64,000 bases of DNA from Moraxella nonliquefaciens. Its GTDB lineage: Bacteria > Pseudomonadota > Gammaproteobacteria > Pseudomonadales > Moraxellaceae. Location of the stretch: the NCBI RefSeq assembly GCF_001679005.1, contig NZ_LXTW01000034.1, forward strand, positions 12,531-76,530. Reading direction: 5' to 3'. The notes below the pieces were generated by a model. The model made no database searches. It was not told where the DNA came from and was given only the letters and a program-made list of their open reading frames with translations. This document shows, in pieces, positions 44,314 to 52,518 of the stretch. The first letter of the stretch is position 1. Each line of letters begins with the position of its first letter. Both the position numbers and the translations under genes were made by a program.

Positions 44314-44739
44314 TCACTGGGTGGTTTTTTCTGTATCAGCATCACCAGTTGTTATATCACTGGCAACAGGTTGATCCTCCACTGGCTTTTCTTGGACAGG
44401 TGTTTGGGCATCGCCCTTTGAATCAGCAACTTGCTCGGCGGCTTCTTGCTCGGATGCACCGCTGGCGGCGGTATCAGAGGTTGCATCAGGAGCGGTTGCT
44501 ACTGCCACAGCTTCGGCCTTTTGGGCATCGGTGGGGTTATCTTCTTGTTGGATAAGCTCTTCTAAGGCTCTGCCTGCGGGTGTGGCTGAGACGGTTGCAG
44601 GCTCATGGTTGCCCGCTGGACGTAGCCATGCAAAAACAGCAATACCACCGATAAGAATCAAAAACAGAACCACGCCGATCAAAGCATGGATGATCTCTTT
44701 GGTTGGGTTATTGTCAGAAGCGTCGTGTGCGTGTGCCAT
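44314..44739 (-). CDS. Single-pass membrane protein with acidic Ala-rich tail, function unknown
   Basis: 141 residues. A short His/Asp-rich cytoplasmic start (MAHAHDASDNN) precedes one transmembrane helix (about 17-38, LIGVVLFLILIGGIAVFAWL) and then a low-complexity acidic region rich in Ala, Glu, Thr and Asp (VAVATAPDATSDTAASG, EQEAAEQVADSK). No family was recognised. It lies between lnt and the secretion operon on the same strand but has its own terminator. The tail composition suggests an unstructured periplasmic linker. Confidence 0.6.
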   Translation of the reverse strand: MAHAHDASDNNPTKEIIHALIGVVLFLILIGGIAVFAWLRPAGNHEPATVSATPAGRALEELIQQEDNPTDAQKAEAVAVATAPDATSDTAASGASEQEAAEQVADSKGDAQTPVQEKPVEDQPVASDITTGDADTEKTTQ

Positions 44740-44907
44740 AAATCACCTGTCGTGTTGATGGGTTTGATTTAACCATTTATTTGAGCGTTTAATGATGAAG
44801 TGTTTACAATGTTTTTAAATTTAAATAAATTTTTCTTTATTATATACCAATTTTTACCATTTTGTACAATACCCATTAAAATTATAGGTAATTTTTATAT
44901 TTTGCGG

Positions 44908-46539
44908 TCAGTCTCGCACGCCATCACCTTGATAATACAACTCATGACTGGCATCATAGCGATTTTGGCGTCTGACGATAACACTCAGTGCGATGAGTAA
45001 AAAGCACAATGCCAATATCGGATAACTGCCCCATCGCATAAAAGGTGTCGTCCCTGTCATCATCAGTACCTCCCCACGCAACACCGTTGGCACAAAAGAA
45101 GGTGCTTGACTGACGATACGTCCCTTATCATCAATAAATGCCGTAACCCCCGTATTGGTTGCTCGTGCAAACCAACGCCCTGTCTCTATGCTTCGCATTT
45201 GCACCATTTGTAGATGCTGTAAAGGGCCTGCACTTGTGCCAAACCACGCATCATTTGAGACAGTCAAGAGAAATTGGGTGTCTTTGGCATTTTTACGAGT
45301 GGTGTCAGGATATGCCACCTCATAGCACACCGCCGGCCCCATGGGCTGATTTTTGACCAACAGTGGTTTTTGGGTATCATCACCACGACTATAACTCATC
45401 ATGTTTTGCATGCCTGCCAAATCAGGCAAAATATTTAGCATCCCCTCAAAGGGAACATACTCGCCAAAGGGAACAAGATTTTGTTTTTTATACAAACCAT
45501 CACTGTCCTGACCCAACACCAACACACTATTATATAGGTGTGGGTAATCACGCTTGGCAGGATTGTAATTTTCTATGTCCTTATAAGGAATGCCCATGAC
45601 CCACGTTGCCCCTTGCGTTTGGGCATGAGCATACATGTCATGGATGAATGTCCATGCTTCATCTTGAAACATAGGAATGGATGCCTCAGGCCACACCACA
45701 ACATCTTGCCCCCATTCACTCTTTGATAATTGGGCATAGATATTTAGTGTCTCATGGCGATACTCGGTCAGCCATTTTAAATCTTGGGGGATATTGCCCT
45801 GCACAAGTGAGATGGACAATTTATCTGCTGTGGGTGTTGTCCATTTGGGGGCGATGAACCACATCAGTACGGCAAATAACACCAAAAAAACACTGATGCA
45901 CAAAAATCCCAATTTTTGGCGAAACACCTCTACCACACTCGCCCCAAACAGTACCGCCACAAAGCTGATGGCAAACACTCCAAATATCGGTGCCAAGGAG
46001 GTTAGCCATGCCAAATCGGTAAAAGCATAACCGACAAATAACCACGGAAATCCTGTCAATAACCACGTCTTTGTCCACTCTTGTATCACCCACAAAGATG
46101 CAAATGCCAACGGCTGGCGACCCATAAAACGCACAAAGACCCATGCCATGACCGCATGAAACAGCCCCATGATACATGCCATGACCGCTATCATGATAAG
46201 GGCAAGCCACATCGCAATATTGCCATATTCATGAATGGAGGTATACAACCAAAATGCCCCCACTGCCCAAAGCCCAAACCCATACGCCTGCCCCATCCAA
46301 AACGCACGCCCTGCCCCATCTTCGCTGACAAGACAAGCATACAGTACCATGGGTGAGAATATCGCCAACACCCAAAGCTTATAAGGGGCAAGCGACAACG
46401 AAAACATCGCTCCTGCCATTAGGCACAGCACAATGGCAATAATAAGTGGCAAGCGTTTTTTTGTGGTGATTTTTTGGTAAGTGGCACGTCTGGCAATGCC
46501 GATGGTGGGTGTGCTAACAGAGATGGCTTGATGGGTCAT
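44908..46539 (-). CDS. lnt: Apolipoprotein N-acyltransferase
   Basis: 543 residues. It transfers the third acyl chain to the N-terminal Cys of lipoproteins in the inner membrane. About six N-terminal membrane helices precede a nitrilase-like periplasmic domain. The catalytic Glu is in VWPEASIP, the Lys lies before LVPFGEYVPFE, and the Cys is in VCYEVAYPD. The final hydrophobic segment near the C-terminus returns to the membrane. It is slightly longer than E. coli Lnt (512) because of a 35-residue N-terminal extension; an internal Met start (MAGAMFSLSLAPYK) is possible. The lipoproteins in this window (TbpB, ApbE, the MliC-like protein) would be among its substrates. Confidence 0.94.
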   Translation of the reverse strand: MTHQAISVSTPTIGIARRATYQKITTKKRLPLIIAIVLCLMAGAMFSLSLAPYKLWVLAIFSPMVLYACLVSEDGAGRAFWMGQAYGFGLWAVGAFWLYTSIHEYGNIAMWLALIMIAVMACIMGLFHAVMAWVFVRFMGRQPLAFASLWVIQEWTKTWLLTGFPWLFVGYAFTDLAWLTSLAPIFGVFAISFVAVLFGASVVEVFRQKLGFLCISVFLVLFAVLMWFIAPKWTTPTADKLSISLVQGNIPQDLKWLTEYRHETLNIYAQLSKSEWGQDVVVWPEASIPMFQDEAWTFIHDMYAHAQTQGATWVMGIPYKDIENYNPAKRDYPHLYNSVLVLGQDSDGLYKKQNLVPFGEYVPFEGMLNILPDLAGMQNMMSYSRGDDTQKPLLVKNQPMGPAVCYEVAYPDTTRKNAKDTQFLLTVSNDAWFGTSAGPLQHLQMVQMRSIETGRWFARATNTGVTAFIDDKGRIVSQAPSFVPTVLRGEVLMMTGTTPFMRWGSYPILALCFLLIALSVIVRRQNRYDASHELYYQGDGVRD

Positions 46540-46721
46540 GGCAAAGGGTAAGGTAAAATCTTAGGCAAATAGGTGCTTATTTTAGCAAAATTTTGGGGCA
46601 AATGCTCATCTTTTCATGCTGATGATGGGTCATGGGCATGAGTTGGGGCATGTCTGCCATTGGCAACAAGGCTTGTTCCTTGACGATTTTGGGCATTCAT
46701 ATACTATTGCTTGCGTTTTTT

Positions 46722-46730
46722 TGCTATAAT
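46722..46730 (+). promoter_or_regulatory. Extended -10 promoter of valS
   Basis: TGCTATAAT is a perfect extended -10 (TGnTATAAT), 42 bp before the valS ATG; no good -35 is needed for this type and none is seen. Confidence 0.6.
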
Positions 46731-46771
46731 AAACAAATTTTTATCTAAGCTTACACCAAAAAGGCATCATC

Positions 46772-49651
46772 ATGACCCTACCCACAACCTACACCCCATC
46801 CGAACTTGAACAAAAATGGTACAAAATCTGGGAACAACAAGGCCATTTTAAACCCCAATCAAACCCTGCCATCAGCGACAAACAAAACGTCTTTTCCATC
46901 GCCTTGCCGCCGCCCAATGTTACAGGTTCGCTGCATATGGGGCATGGCTTTAACAACACCATCATGGACACATTAACCCGCTATCATCGCATGATGGGTC
47001 ATAACACACTTTGGCAGCCCGGTACCGACCACGCAGGCATCGCCACACAGATGGTGGTGGAGCGTCAGCTTGGGTTACAAGGCATCAGCCGTCATGATTT
47101 GGGGCGTGAGAAGTTCATTGACAAGGTTTGGGCATGGAAAGAGCAGTCAGGTAACAACATCACTCGCCAAATTCGCCGCTTGGGGTCGTCCGTGGACTGG
47201 TCTCGTGAACGCTTTACCATGGACGACGGTCTGTCGCAAGCGGTCAAAGAAGTGTTTGTACAGCTTTATGATGAGGGCTTGATTTATCGTGGCAAACGCC
47301 TTGTCAATTGGGACTGCAAATTAAAAACCGCCATTAGTGATTTGGAAGTGGAAAATCGTGATGAAAAAGGCTTTATGTATCACGTTCGCTATCCTTTTGC
47401 CGCTGGGCAAACGGACGCCAATGGAGCAAGCCTTGACGGCAAGTATATGCACATTGCCACCACTCGCCCAGAGACCATTTTGGCAGACGGCTGTTTGGCG
47501 GTACACCCTGATGATAGCCGATATACGCACATTTTGGGTAAAATGGTGCATGTGCCTTTAACCGACCGTGTCATTCCTGTGCTGGCTGACCCTTATCCTG
47601 ACCCTGAATTTGGTACAGGGTGCGTAAAAATTACCCCTGCCCACGATTTTAATGACTACGAAGTCGGCGAACGCCAAAACATTGAGATTATTAACCTAAT
47701 GAACCTTGACGGCACGATGAACGAAAATTGTCCGCCTGCTTATCAAGGGCTTGACCGCTTTGACGCTCGTAAAAAAATCATTGCCGACCTAGAAACGCAC
47801 GGCTTTTTAGAAAAAGTAGAACCCCACGAATTAAAACGCCCCTATGGCGACCGCTCTGGTACAGTCATTGAACCATTACTTACCGACCAATGGTATGTGG
47901 CGATTGAAACCCTTGCCAAACCAGCGATTGAAGCGGTGCAAAATGGCGACATTCAATTCGTGCCACAACAATACACCAACATGTATATGGCATGGATGCG
48001 TGATATCCAAGACTGGTGCATCAGCCGTCAGCTGTGGTGGGGGCATCGTATCCCTGCATGGTATGATGACAATGGCAATGTGTATGTGGGGCGTGATGAA
48101 AGCGAAGTGCGTGCCAAATACAGCTTAGCCGATACCCCCCTTCGCCAAGATGATGATGTGCTAGATACTTGGTTTAGCTCGGCTCTGTGGACATTTAGCA
48201 CGCTTGACTGGACAGGTCAGACCAGCTTTGATGATTATGGCGATGCCCTACAAACCTTTCACCCAACAAGCGTGCTGGTAACAGGATTTGACATCATTTT
48301 CTTTTGGGTTGCTCGCATGATTATGATGACCATGCACTTTATCAAAGACAAAGATGGCAAGCCCCAAGTCCCCTTTAAGACCGTTTATGTGCATGGTCTG
48401 GTCAGAGACAGCCAAGGGCAAAAAATGAGCAAATCCAAAGGCAATGTGCTTGACCCCATTGACTTAATTGATGGCATTGATTTGGAAAATCTGGTCAACA
48501 AACGCACCCAAGGGCTGATGAACCCAAAAGAAGCGGACAACATCGCCAAACAAACCCGCCAAGAATTCCCTGACGGTATCCCAGCCTTTGGCACAGATGC
48601 CCTGCGATTTACTTACGCATCACTTGCCAGCACAGGGCGAGACATTAACTTTGACTTAAAACGCATTGAAGGATATCGCAATTTTTGTAATAAAATTTGG
48701 AACGCCACTCGCTTTGTACTCATGAATTGCATTGACAAAGATGGCAATCCCCAAAACATTGATAAATCCGCCAACCCCAAGCTTTGGCAGTTGCCTGAAC
48801 ACTGGATCATCAGCCGCCTAAACGCCACCATCAATGACATTCACGAGCATATGAGCCAGTACCGTTTTGACTTGATGAGTCAGACCATTTATGAATTTAT
48901 TTGGAATGAATACTGCGACTGGTATGTGGAGCTTGCCAAATCCAGCTTAAACGCATCAGAACAAGACGGCACAGTCAGCGATGAGCGAAAAGCCCAAATC
49001 CGTTATGTGCTGCTCTTTGTGCTTGAAATGGCAATGAAAATGACCCACCCCATCATGCCCTATCTCACCGAAGAGATTTGGCAAACCATCACGCCACTGC
49101 TGGGCAAAACAGGCAAAAGCATCATGCTAAGCACCTACCCCAAGTGCGATGACAGCAAAATCAACGAACAAGCCGAAAGCGACATGGCATGGCTACAAAG
49201 CCTTATCGGTGCGGTGCGAAACATTCGTGGCGAGATGAAACTGGGCAATGCCGTGCGTCTACCTGTGCTAATTCAAGGGGCAAGCTATGAACAAAAAGCA
49301 AGCCTTGTACGCATTGACAATCAATTTAAAACCCTTGCCAAAGTAGACAGCCTAACGATTGTCAAAACTGGCGAAGAGGTGCCATTATCATCATCTGGCA
49401 TGGTTGGACAAATGAAAGTGCTTGTCCCCATGAAAGGCTTGATTGACCCGACCGCTGAACTAAACCGCCTAAATAAAGTGCGTGATAAACTGCAAACCCA
49501 AGCAGATGCCATCAACAAAAAGCTGTCCAATGACAACTTTATCGCCAAAGCCCCTGCAAATGTGGTAGAAGCCGAGCGAGCCAAACTCTCTGAGTTACAA
49601 GGGCAGTTGGCAGAAGTGGAGAAGCAGGTGGGGGCGTTGAGTAGTCTATAA
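46772..49651 (+). CDS. valS: Valyl-tRNA synthetase
   Basis: 959 residues, the normal size of bacterial ValRS. The HIGH-type motif is PPNVTGSLHMGHGFN (about residues 48-62), the editing domain includes TTRPETILADG, the KMSKS motif is KMSKSKGNVLDP, and a C-terminal coiled-coil arm (from about 885) contains LNRLNKVRDKLQTQAD and ends EVEKQVGAL. The last 13 codons or so (49601-49639) are present again, 36 of 39 bases identical, at 51511-51549 behind the inserted PIN/TacAT cassette. A hairpin terminator follows at 49673-49710. Confidence 0.97.
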   Translation: MTLPTTYTPSELEQKWYKIWEQQGHFKPQSNPAISDKQNVFSIALPPPNVTGSLHMGHGFNNTIMDTLTRYHRMMGHNTLWQPGTDHAGIATQMVVERQLGLQGISRHDLGREKFIDKVWAWKEQSGNNITRQIRRLGSSVDWSRERFTMDDGLSQAVKEVFVQLYDEGLIYRGKRLVNWDCKLKTAISDLEVENRDEKGFMYHVRYPFAAGQTDANGASLDGKYMHIATTRPETILADGCLAVHPDDSRYTHILGKMVHVPLTDRVIPVLADPYPDPEFGTGCVKITPAHDFNDYEVGERQNIEIINLMNLDGTMNENCPPAYQGLDRFDARKKIIADLETHGFLEKVEPHELKRPYGDRSGTVIEPLLTDQWYVAIETLAKPAIEAVQNGDIQFVPQQYTNMYMAWMRDIQDWCISRQLWWGHRIPAWYDDNGNVYVGRDESEVRAKYSLADTPLRQDDDVLDTWFSSALWTFSTLDWTGQTSFDDYGDALQTFHPTSVLVTGFDIIFFWVARMIMMTMHFIKDKDGKPQVPFKTVYVHGLVRDSQGQKMSKSKGNVLDPIDLIDGIDLENLVNKRTQGLMNPKEADNIAKQTRQEFPDGIPAFGTDALRFTYASLASTGRDINFDLKRIEGYRNFCNKIWNATRFVLMNCIDKDGNPQNIDKSANPKLWQLPEHWIISRLNATINDIHEHMSQYRFDLMSQTIYEFIWNEYCDWYVELAKSSLNASEQDGTVSDERKAQIRYVLLFVLEMAMKMTHPIMPYLTEEIWQTITPLLGKTGKSIMLSTYPKCDDSKINEQAESDMAWLQSLIGAVRNIRGEMKLGNAVRLPVLIQGASYEQKASLVRIDNQFKTLAKVDSLTIVKTGEEVPLSSSGMVGQMKVLVPMKGLIDPTAELNRLNKVRDKLQTQADAINKKLSNDNFIAKAPANVVEAERAKLSELQGQLAEVEKQVGALSSL
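49601..49639 (+). repeat. Left copy of valS 3'-end direct repeat
   Basis: 39 bases within the valS coding end, starting GGGCAGTTGGCAGAAGTGGA. It matches 51511-51549 at 36 of 39 positions, in the same orientation and codon phase. Confidence 0.95.
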
Positions 49652-49672
49652 CTCGCCGTTGAAATCTAAGGA

Positions 49673-49710
49673 AAAATCAGGCATAGTCAGGGCTGGTTAT
49701 GTCTGATTTT
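49673..49710 (+). terminator. Terminator of valS
   Basis: 13-bp stem AAAATCAGGCATA / TATGTCTGATTTT with one G-T pair, followed within four bases by the AGGAG ribosome site of the PIN gene. The hairpin may therefore also influence translation of that gene. Confidence 0.65.
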
Positions 49711-49725
49711 AATAGGAGTTTATTT

Positions 49726-50862
49726 ATGATTGTAATTTTTGATACAAGTGTTTTGTCTAAAATTTATCACACCCACCCCTTTTATAAAAACTTATGTGAG
49801 CTATCACAAAGAGGAAAAATAAAAATTTATATTCCCTATGTTGTAAAAAGAGAAATTGAGACCCAGAGAACCCAAGAAGTTGAAGAGCAATACAGGAAGA
49901 GTATAAAAGAGTTGCTTGAATTAAACAAACTTACTGGAGGATTTGGGGAAATAAATGAAATTTCAGAAAAAACCAAAAGTATGAAAGATAGCTTAATAGA
50001 ATATTCTCGTTCAAAAAATGAAGCATACTTCCATGATTTAAGGGCAATTACTGCTGAGATTGATGTGGAGCAGACCATAAAGGCTTTAGAAGCTTATTTT
50101 TTAGGGAATAGACCATTAACAAATCCGAAAAATCGAAATGATATACCTGATAGTTTTATATGTCAATCAATCTATACAATTGCTGATAAGAACCCTGAAA
50201 GTAATATCATTGTCGTTGCAAGTGATAAAAAAATAGTAAATACTTTTGAAAAAGACGTAAAATTCACAATATTTAAAACGCTAGATGGTTTTTTTAATTT
50301 TGAATACGTGAAGGAAATGCTCAAAGACATATATGAGTATCCTAATACACGTTACATAATAGACTTTCTTATTAAAGATAAGAGAGATGACATACGGAGC
50401 AATACTTTATCATCATCTGATATTGACTATAAGATACTATATAAGCAGTTAAAAGAATTTCCTTATAGCAATGATGACACAGCCATTATAAGTGAAATAT
50501 TAGATGATATTGATATTGATATTGATTTTAATAACCCTATTTTAGTGGGTGAAAATAAAATATTCTTCAAAGTATCGGTAACAGGTTGGGTTGCTCTTGA
50601 ATTTTATATTGACAAACCTGATTTTTATGCAACATTTGATGAAGAGCTGGAAGTAATAGATGATGTTAATGATTATGTTTACTTGGTGAGAGGAGAGTTT
50701 GAAGTTGTTTTAACAGGATTATGCTCCATGGAAATTGATTTTAGCCATACAAGCCTTGATGAAGTTAACAACGATCTTAAGGTTTTGGAAAATTGGTATG
50801 ATAGCAATAAGTTAAACATAGTTTACAAAGTTGAAAGTTTGGATACTGCCTTATTCTTGTAA
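49726..50862 (+). CDS. PIN-domain (DUF4935-like) ribonuclease-fold protein
   Basis: 378 residues from ATG 49726, with AGGAG nine bases before it. The N-terminal 190 residues show the PIN acidic pattern: VIFDTSVLSK (first Asp), VVKREIE (Glu), NDIPDSFI (Asp), VVASDKK (Asp), matching the DUF4935/PIN-like class. The C-terminal half (about 200-378) is an acidic mixed alpha/beta region with a run of Asp and Ile (EILDDIDIDIDF), not recognised. The gene is much more AT-rich than valS, and its codon use suggests acquisition. PIN proteins cleave RNA and often act as toxins or defence effectors; there is no cognate antitoxin next to it, and tacA follows 144 bp later. Confidence 0.7.
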   Translation: MIVIFDTSVLSKIYHTHPFYKNLCELSQRGKIKIYIPYVVKREIETQRTQEVEEQYRKSIKELLELNKLTGGFGEINEISEKTKSMKDSLIEYSRSKNEAYFHDLRAITAEIDVEQTIKALEAYFLGNRPLTNPKNRNDIPDSFICQSIYTIADKNPESNIIVVASDKKIVNTFEKDVKFTIFKTLDGFFNFEYVKEMLKDIYEYPNTRYIIDFLIKDKRDDIRSNTLSSSDIDYKILYKQLKEFPYSNDDTAIISEILDDIDIDIDFNNPILVGENKIFFKVSVTGWVALEFYIDKPDFYATFDEELEVIDDVNDYVYLVRGEFEVVLTGLCSMEIDFSHTSLDEVNNDLKVLENWYDSNKLNIVYKVESLDTALFL

Positions 50863-50944
50863 TTCTTAAATTGGCAGATTTGTTTTTGGGCAATTAACTC
50901 TTAGTGGCAATTTTAAGCAAATTGGGGTGAGTATTATTTCAAAA

Positions 50945-50973
50945 TTGACACCCACCTCAATCCCCCTTATAAA
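50945..50973 (+). promoter_or_regulatory. Consensus promoter of the TacA-type antitoxin gene
   Basis: TTGACA (50945-50950) and TATAAA (50968-50973) with a 17-bp spacer, 34 bp before the ATG at 51007. Confidence 0.75.
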
Positions 50974-51006
50974 TTGTACATCAATCCGACACCAAAAGGA
51001 CACACT

Positions 51007-51267
51007 ATGCCAGCAACCGAATGTATCAATATCCGCACCACACCCCACGCCAAAGCCTTGATTGAAAAGGCAAGCCAATGTCTTGGCGTGTTGGTCAGTA
51101 GCTTTATGGCTCAAAGCGCCTACAAAAAAGCCCTAAGTCTAGAACAGTCCGAAACCATTTATCTAAATCAAGATGAATGGCAAAAAGTCCTTGCCATGCT
51201 TGACGATGAGCCGTCTGATGAGATAAACGCACTTTTGGCAAGAGGCTATCGTGTTATCGGTCGTTAA
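51007..51267 (+). CDS. TacA-type (DUF1778) antitoxin
   Basis: 86 residues from ATG 51007, with AAAAGGA before it. The ribbon-helix-helix N-terminus (ECINIRTTPHAKALIEKAS) is followed by the C-terminal toxin-neutralising tail (LNQDEWQKVLAMLDDEPSDE), characteristic of antitoxins paired with GNAT acetyltransferase toxins. The antitoxin binds DNA, represses the operon and masks the toxin. It overlaps the start of the broken toxin gene by 17 bases. Because the toxin is disrupted, the antitoxin may now be solitary. Confidence 0.85.
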   Translation: MPATECINIRTTPHAKALIEKASQCLGVLVSSFMAQSAYKKALSLEQSETIYLNQDEWQKVLAMLDDEPSDEINALLARGYRVIGR

Positions 51268-51560
51268 ATTTGACAAAAGTTTTGATAGGGAGAGTTTTGA
51301 TTGTGGCGTGGCGGTGCTGAATGATTTTTTAAAAATTCGTGCCAGTCAATACATTAAGCGTTATGAAGCGGTGGTTTATTGTGCGTTTGATGACCAAACT
51401 CAAAAAACGCGGGTTTTTACACCCTGTCCAATACCACCATTTGCCAAGCTGATGACCCTGTTTTTCTCAAAAAACAGCACCCAACCGCTCCGATTGGTTG
51501 CGTGTTGATTGGGCAATTGGCGGAAGTGGAGAAGCAGGTAGGGGCGTTGGGGAATTTGTG
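51251..51560 (+). pseudogene. TacT-type GNAT acetyltransferase toxin, frameshifted and fused to a valS tail
   Basis: Starting at GTG 51251, the frame reads VVKFDKSFDRESFDCGVAVL then NDFLKIRASQYIKRYEAVVY, a typical start of TacT toxins that acetylate aminoacyl-tRNA. At the six-A run 51402-51407 the similarity shifts frame; adding one A restores GFYTLSNTTICQADDPVFL and APIGCVLIGQLA. Exactly at GQLA the sequence changes into the valS 3' end (EVEKQVGAL...), and the frame stops at 51560. The acetyl-CoA binding half of the toxin is missing. It is therefore inactive, by both frameshift and replacement. Confidence 0.8.
51511..51549 (+). repeat. Right copy of valS 3'-end direct repeat
   Basis: Starts GGGCAATTGGCGGAAGTGGA; differs from 49601-49639 at three of 39 positions, all in third or synonymous codon positions. 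The segment right after (GGGAATTTGTGA) would encode GNL-stop, plausible as another allele of the ValS C-terminus. Confidence 0.95.
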
Positions 51561-51571
51561 ATCCTAACAAC

Positions 51572-51602
51572 AGCAAATGGATCATCTTTTGGTCTATTTG
51601 CT
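51572..51602 (+). terminator. Hairpin upstream of the restriction-modification operon
   Basis: AGCAAATGGATCA pairs with TGGTCTATTTGCT over 13 positions (two G-T pairs), loop TCTTT. There is no strong T run. It may be an old valS terminator displaced with the repeat, or a regulatory hairpin; it contains a GATC site at 51580-51583. Confidence 0.45.
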
Positions 51603-51632
51603 TAACTTATTATGATAAACAATAGAAAAGTC

Positions 51633-52517
51633 ATGAAACCTTTTATAAAATGGGCGGGCGGTAAGAATTCTTTGCTTGATAAAATTCAAAAACGCTTGCC
51701 TGATTATGTCCATTCACAAGATTTTTGTTTGGTAGAGCCTTTTGTTGGTGGTGGGGCGGTGTCCTTATGGGCATTGTCCGATTTGCCACATCTAAAACAG
51801 CTTATCATCAATGATTACAATGCTGATTTAACCAATGTTTATCAAGTCATTAAAAATAAACCAGATGATTTGATAAAATATATTGAAAATATGCAAAATC
51901 ATTATGATAAACTCACAGACATAGAGAGTAAAAAACCTTATTTTTATCACAAAAGAGATATTTTTAATCAAAGAAATGGCAATGATGTTGAACAGGCAGG
52001 TTTATTTATTTTTTTAAATAAATCTGCTTTTAATGGCTTGTATCGTGTTAATAAAAACAATCAATTCAATGTTCCTATCGGCAGTTATAAAAAACCAACA
52101 TTTATAGATAAAGACAATATTTTAACCATTTCAAAAAAACTACAAAATACAAAAATACTAACAGGGGATTTTGAATTGGTTTTAAATCACTTGCCAAATA
52201 ATTTTCCTTGTATATTTTATCTTGATCCGCCTTACCGCCCAATCAGTGATACAGCAAGTTTTACCTCTTATTCTGATAATGGGTTTGACGATAATGAACA
52301 AAAACGGTTGGCAAACTTTTGTAAAAAAATAGATGAGATAGGTCATTACTTTTTATTAAGCAATTCCGATCCAAAAAATACCAATTCATCTGATGAATTT
52401 TTTGATGAATTGTATCAAGATTTTAAAATTGAGAGAATACAAGCTAACCGCACTATTAGTGCCAATAGTAATGGTCGCAAAAAGGTAAATGAAATTATGG
52501 TTAGTAACGGAGTTTAA
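51633..52517 (+). CDS. mboIA: GATC-type DNA adenine methyltransferase (M.MboIA/DpnM-like)
   Basis: 294 residues from ATG 51633; a longer frame starts at 51612. This D12-class (alpha) N6-adenine methyltransferase has KWAGGK at residues 6-11, the SAM motif EPFVGGGAVS at about 35-44, and the catalytic DPPY at 198-201. It modifies GATC to protect the host from the endonuclease encoded immediately downstream. The order methylase-endonuclease-methylase and the three lengths (294, 280, 273) agree with my memory of the MboI system from Moraxella bovis. The operon is markedly more AT-rich than the neighbouring housekeeping genes. Confidence 0.88.
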   Translation: MKPFIKWAGGKNSLLDKIQKRLPDYVHSQDFCLVEPFVGGGAVSLWALSDLPHLKQLIINDYNADLTNVYQVIKNKPDDLIKYIENMQNHYDKLTDIESKKPYFYHKRDIFNQRNGNDVEQAGLFIFLNKSAFNGLYRVNKNNQFNVPIGSYKKPTFIDKDNILTISKKLQNTKILTGDFELVLNHLPNNFPCIFYLDPPYRPISDTASFTSYSDNGFDDNEQKRLANFCKKIDEIGHYFLLSNSDPKNTNSSDEFFDELYQDFKIERIQANRTISANSNGRKKVNEIMVSNGV

Positions 52518-52518
52518 T

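Noticed and set aside
45794..46391. Several overlapping frames antisense to lnt
   Set aside because: All are His/Cys/Pro-rich mirror translations of the hydrophobic lnt helices, without ribosome sites.
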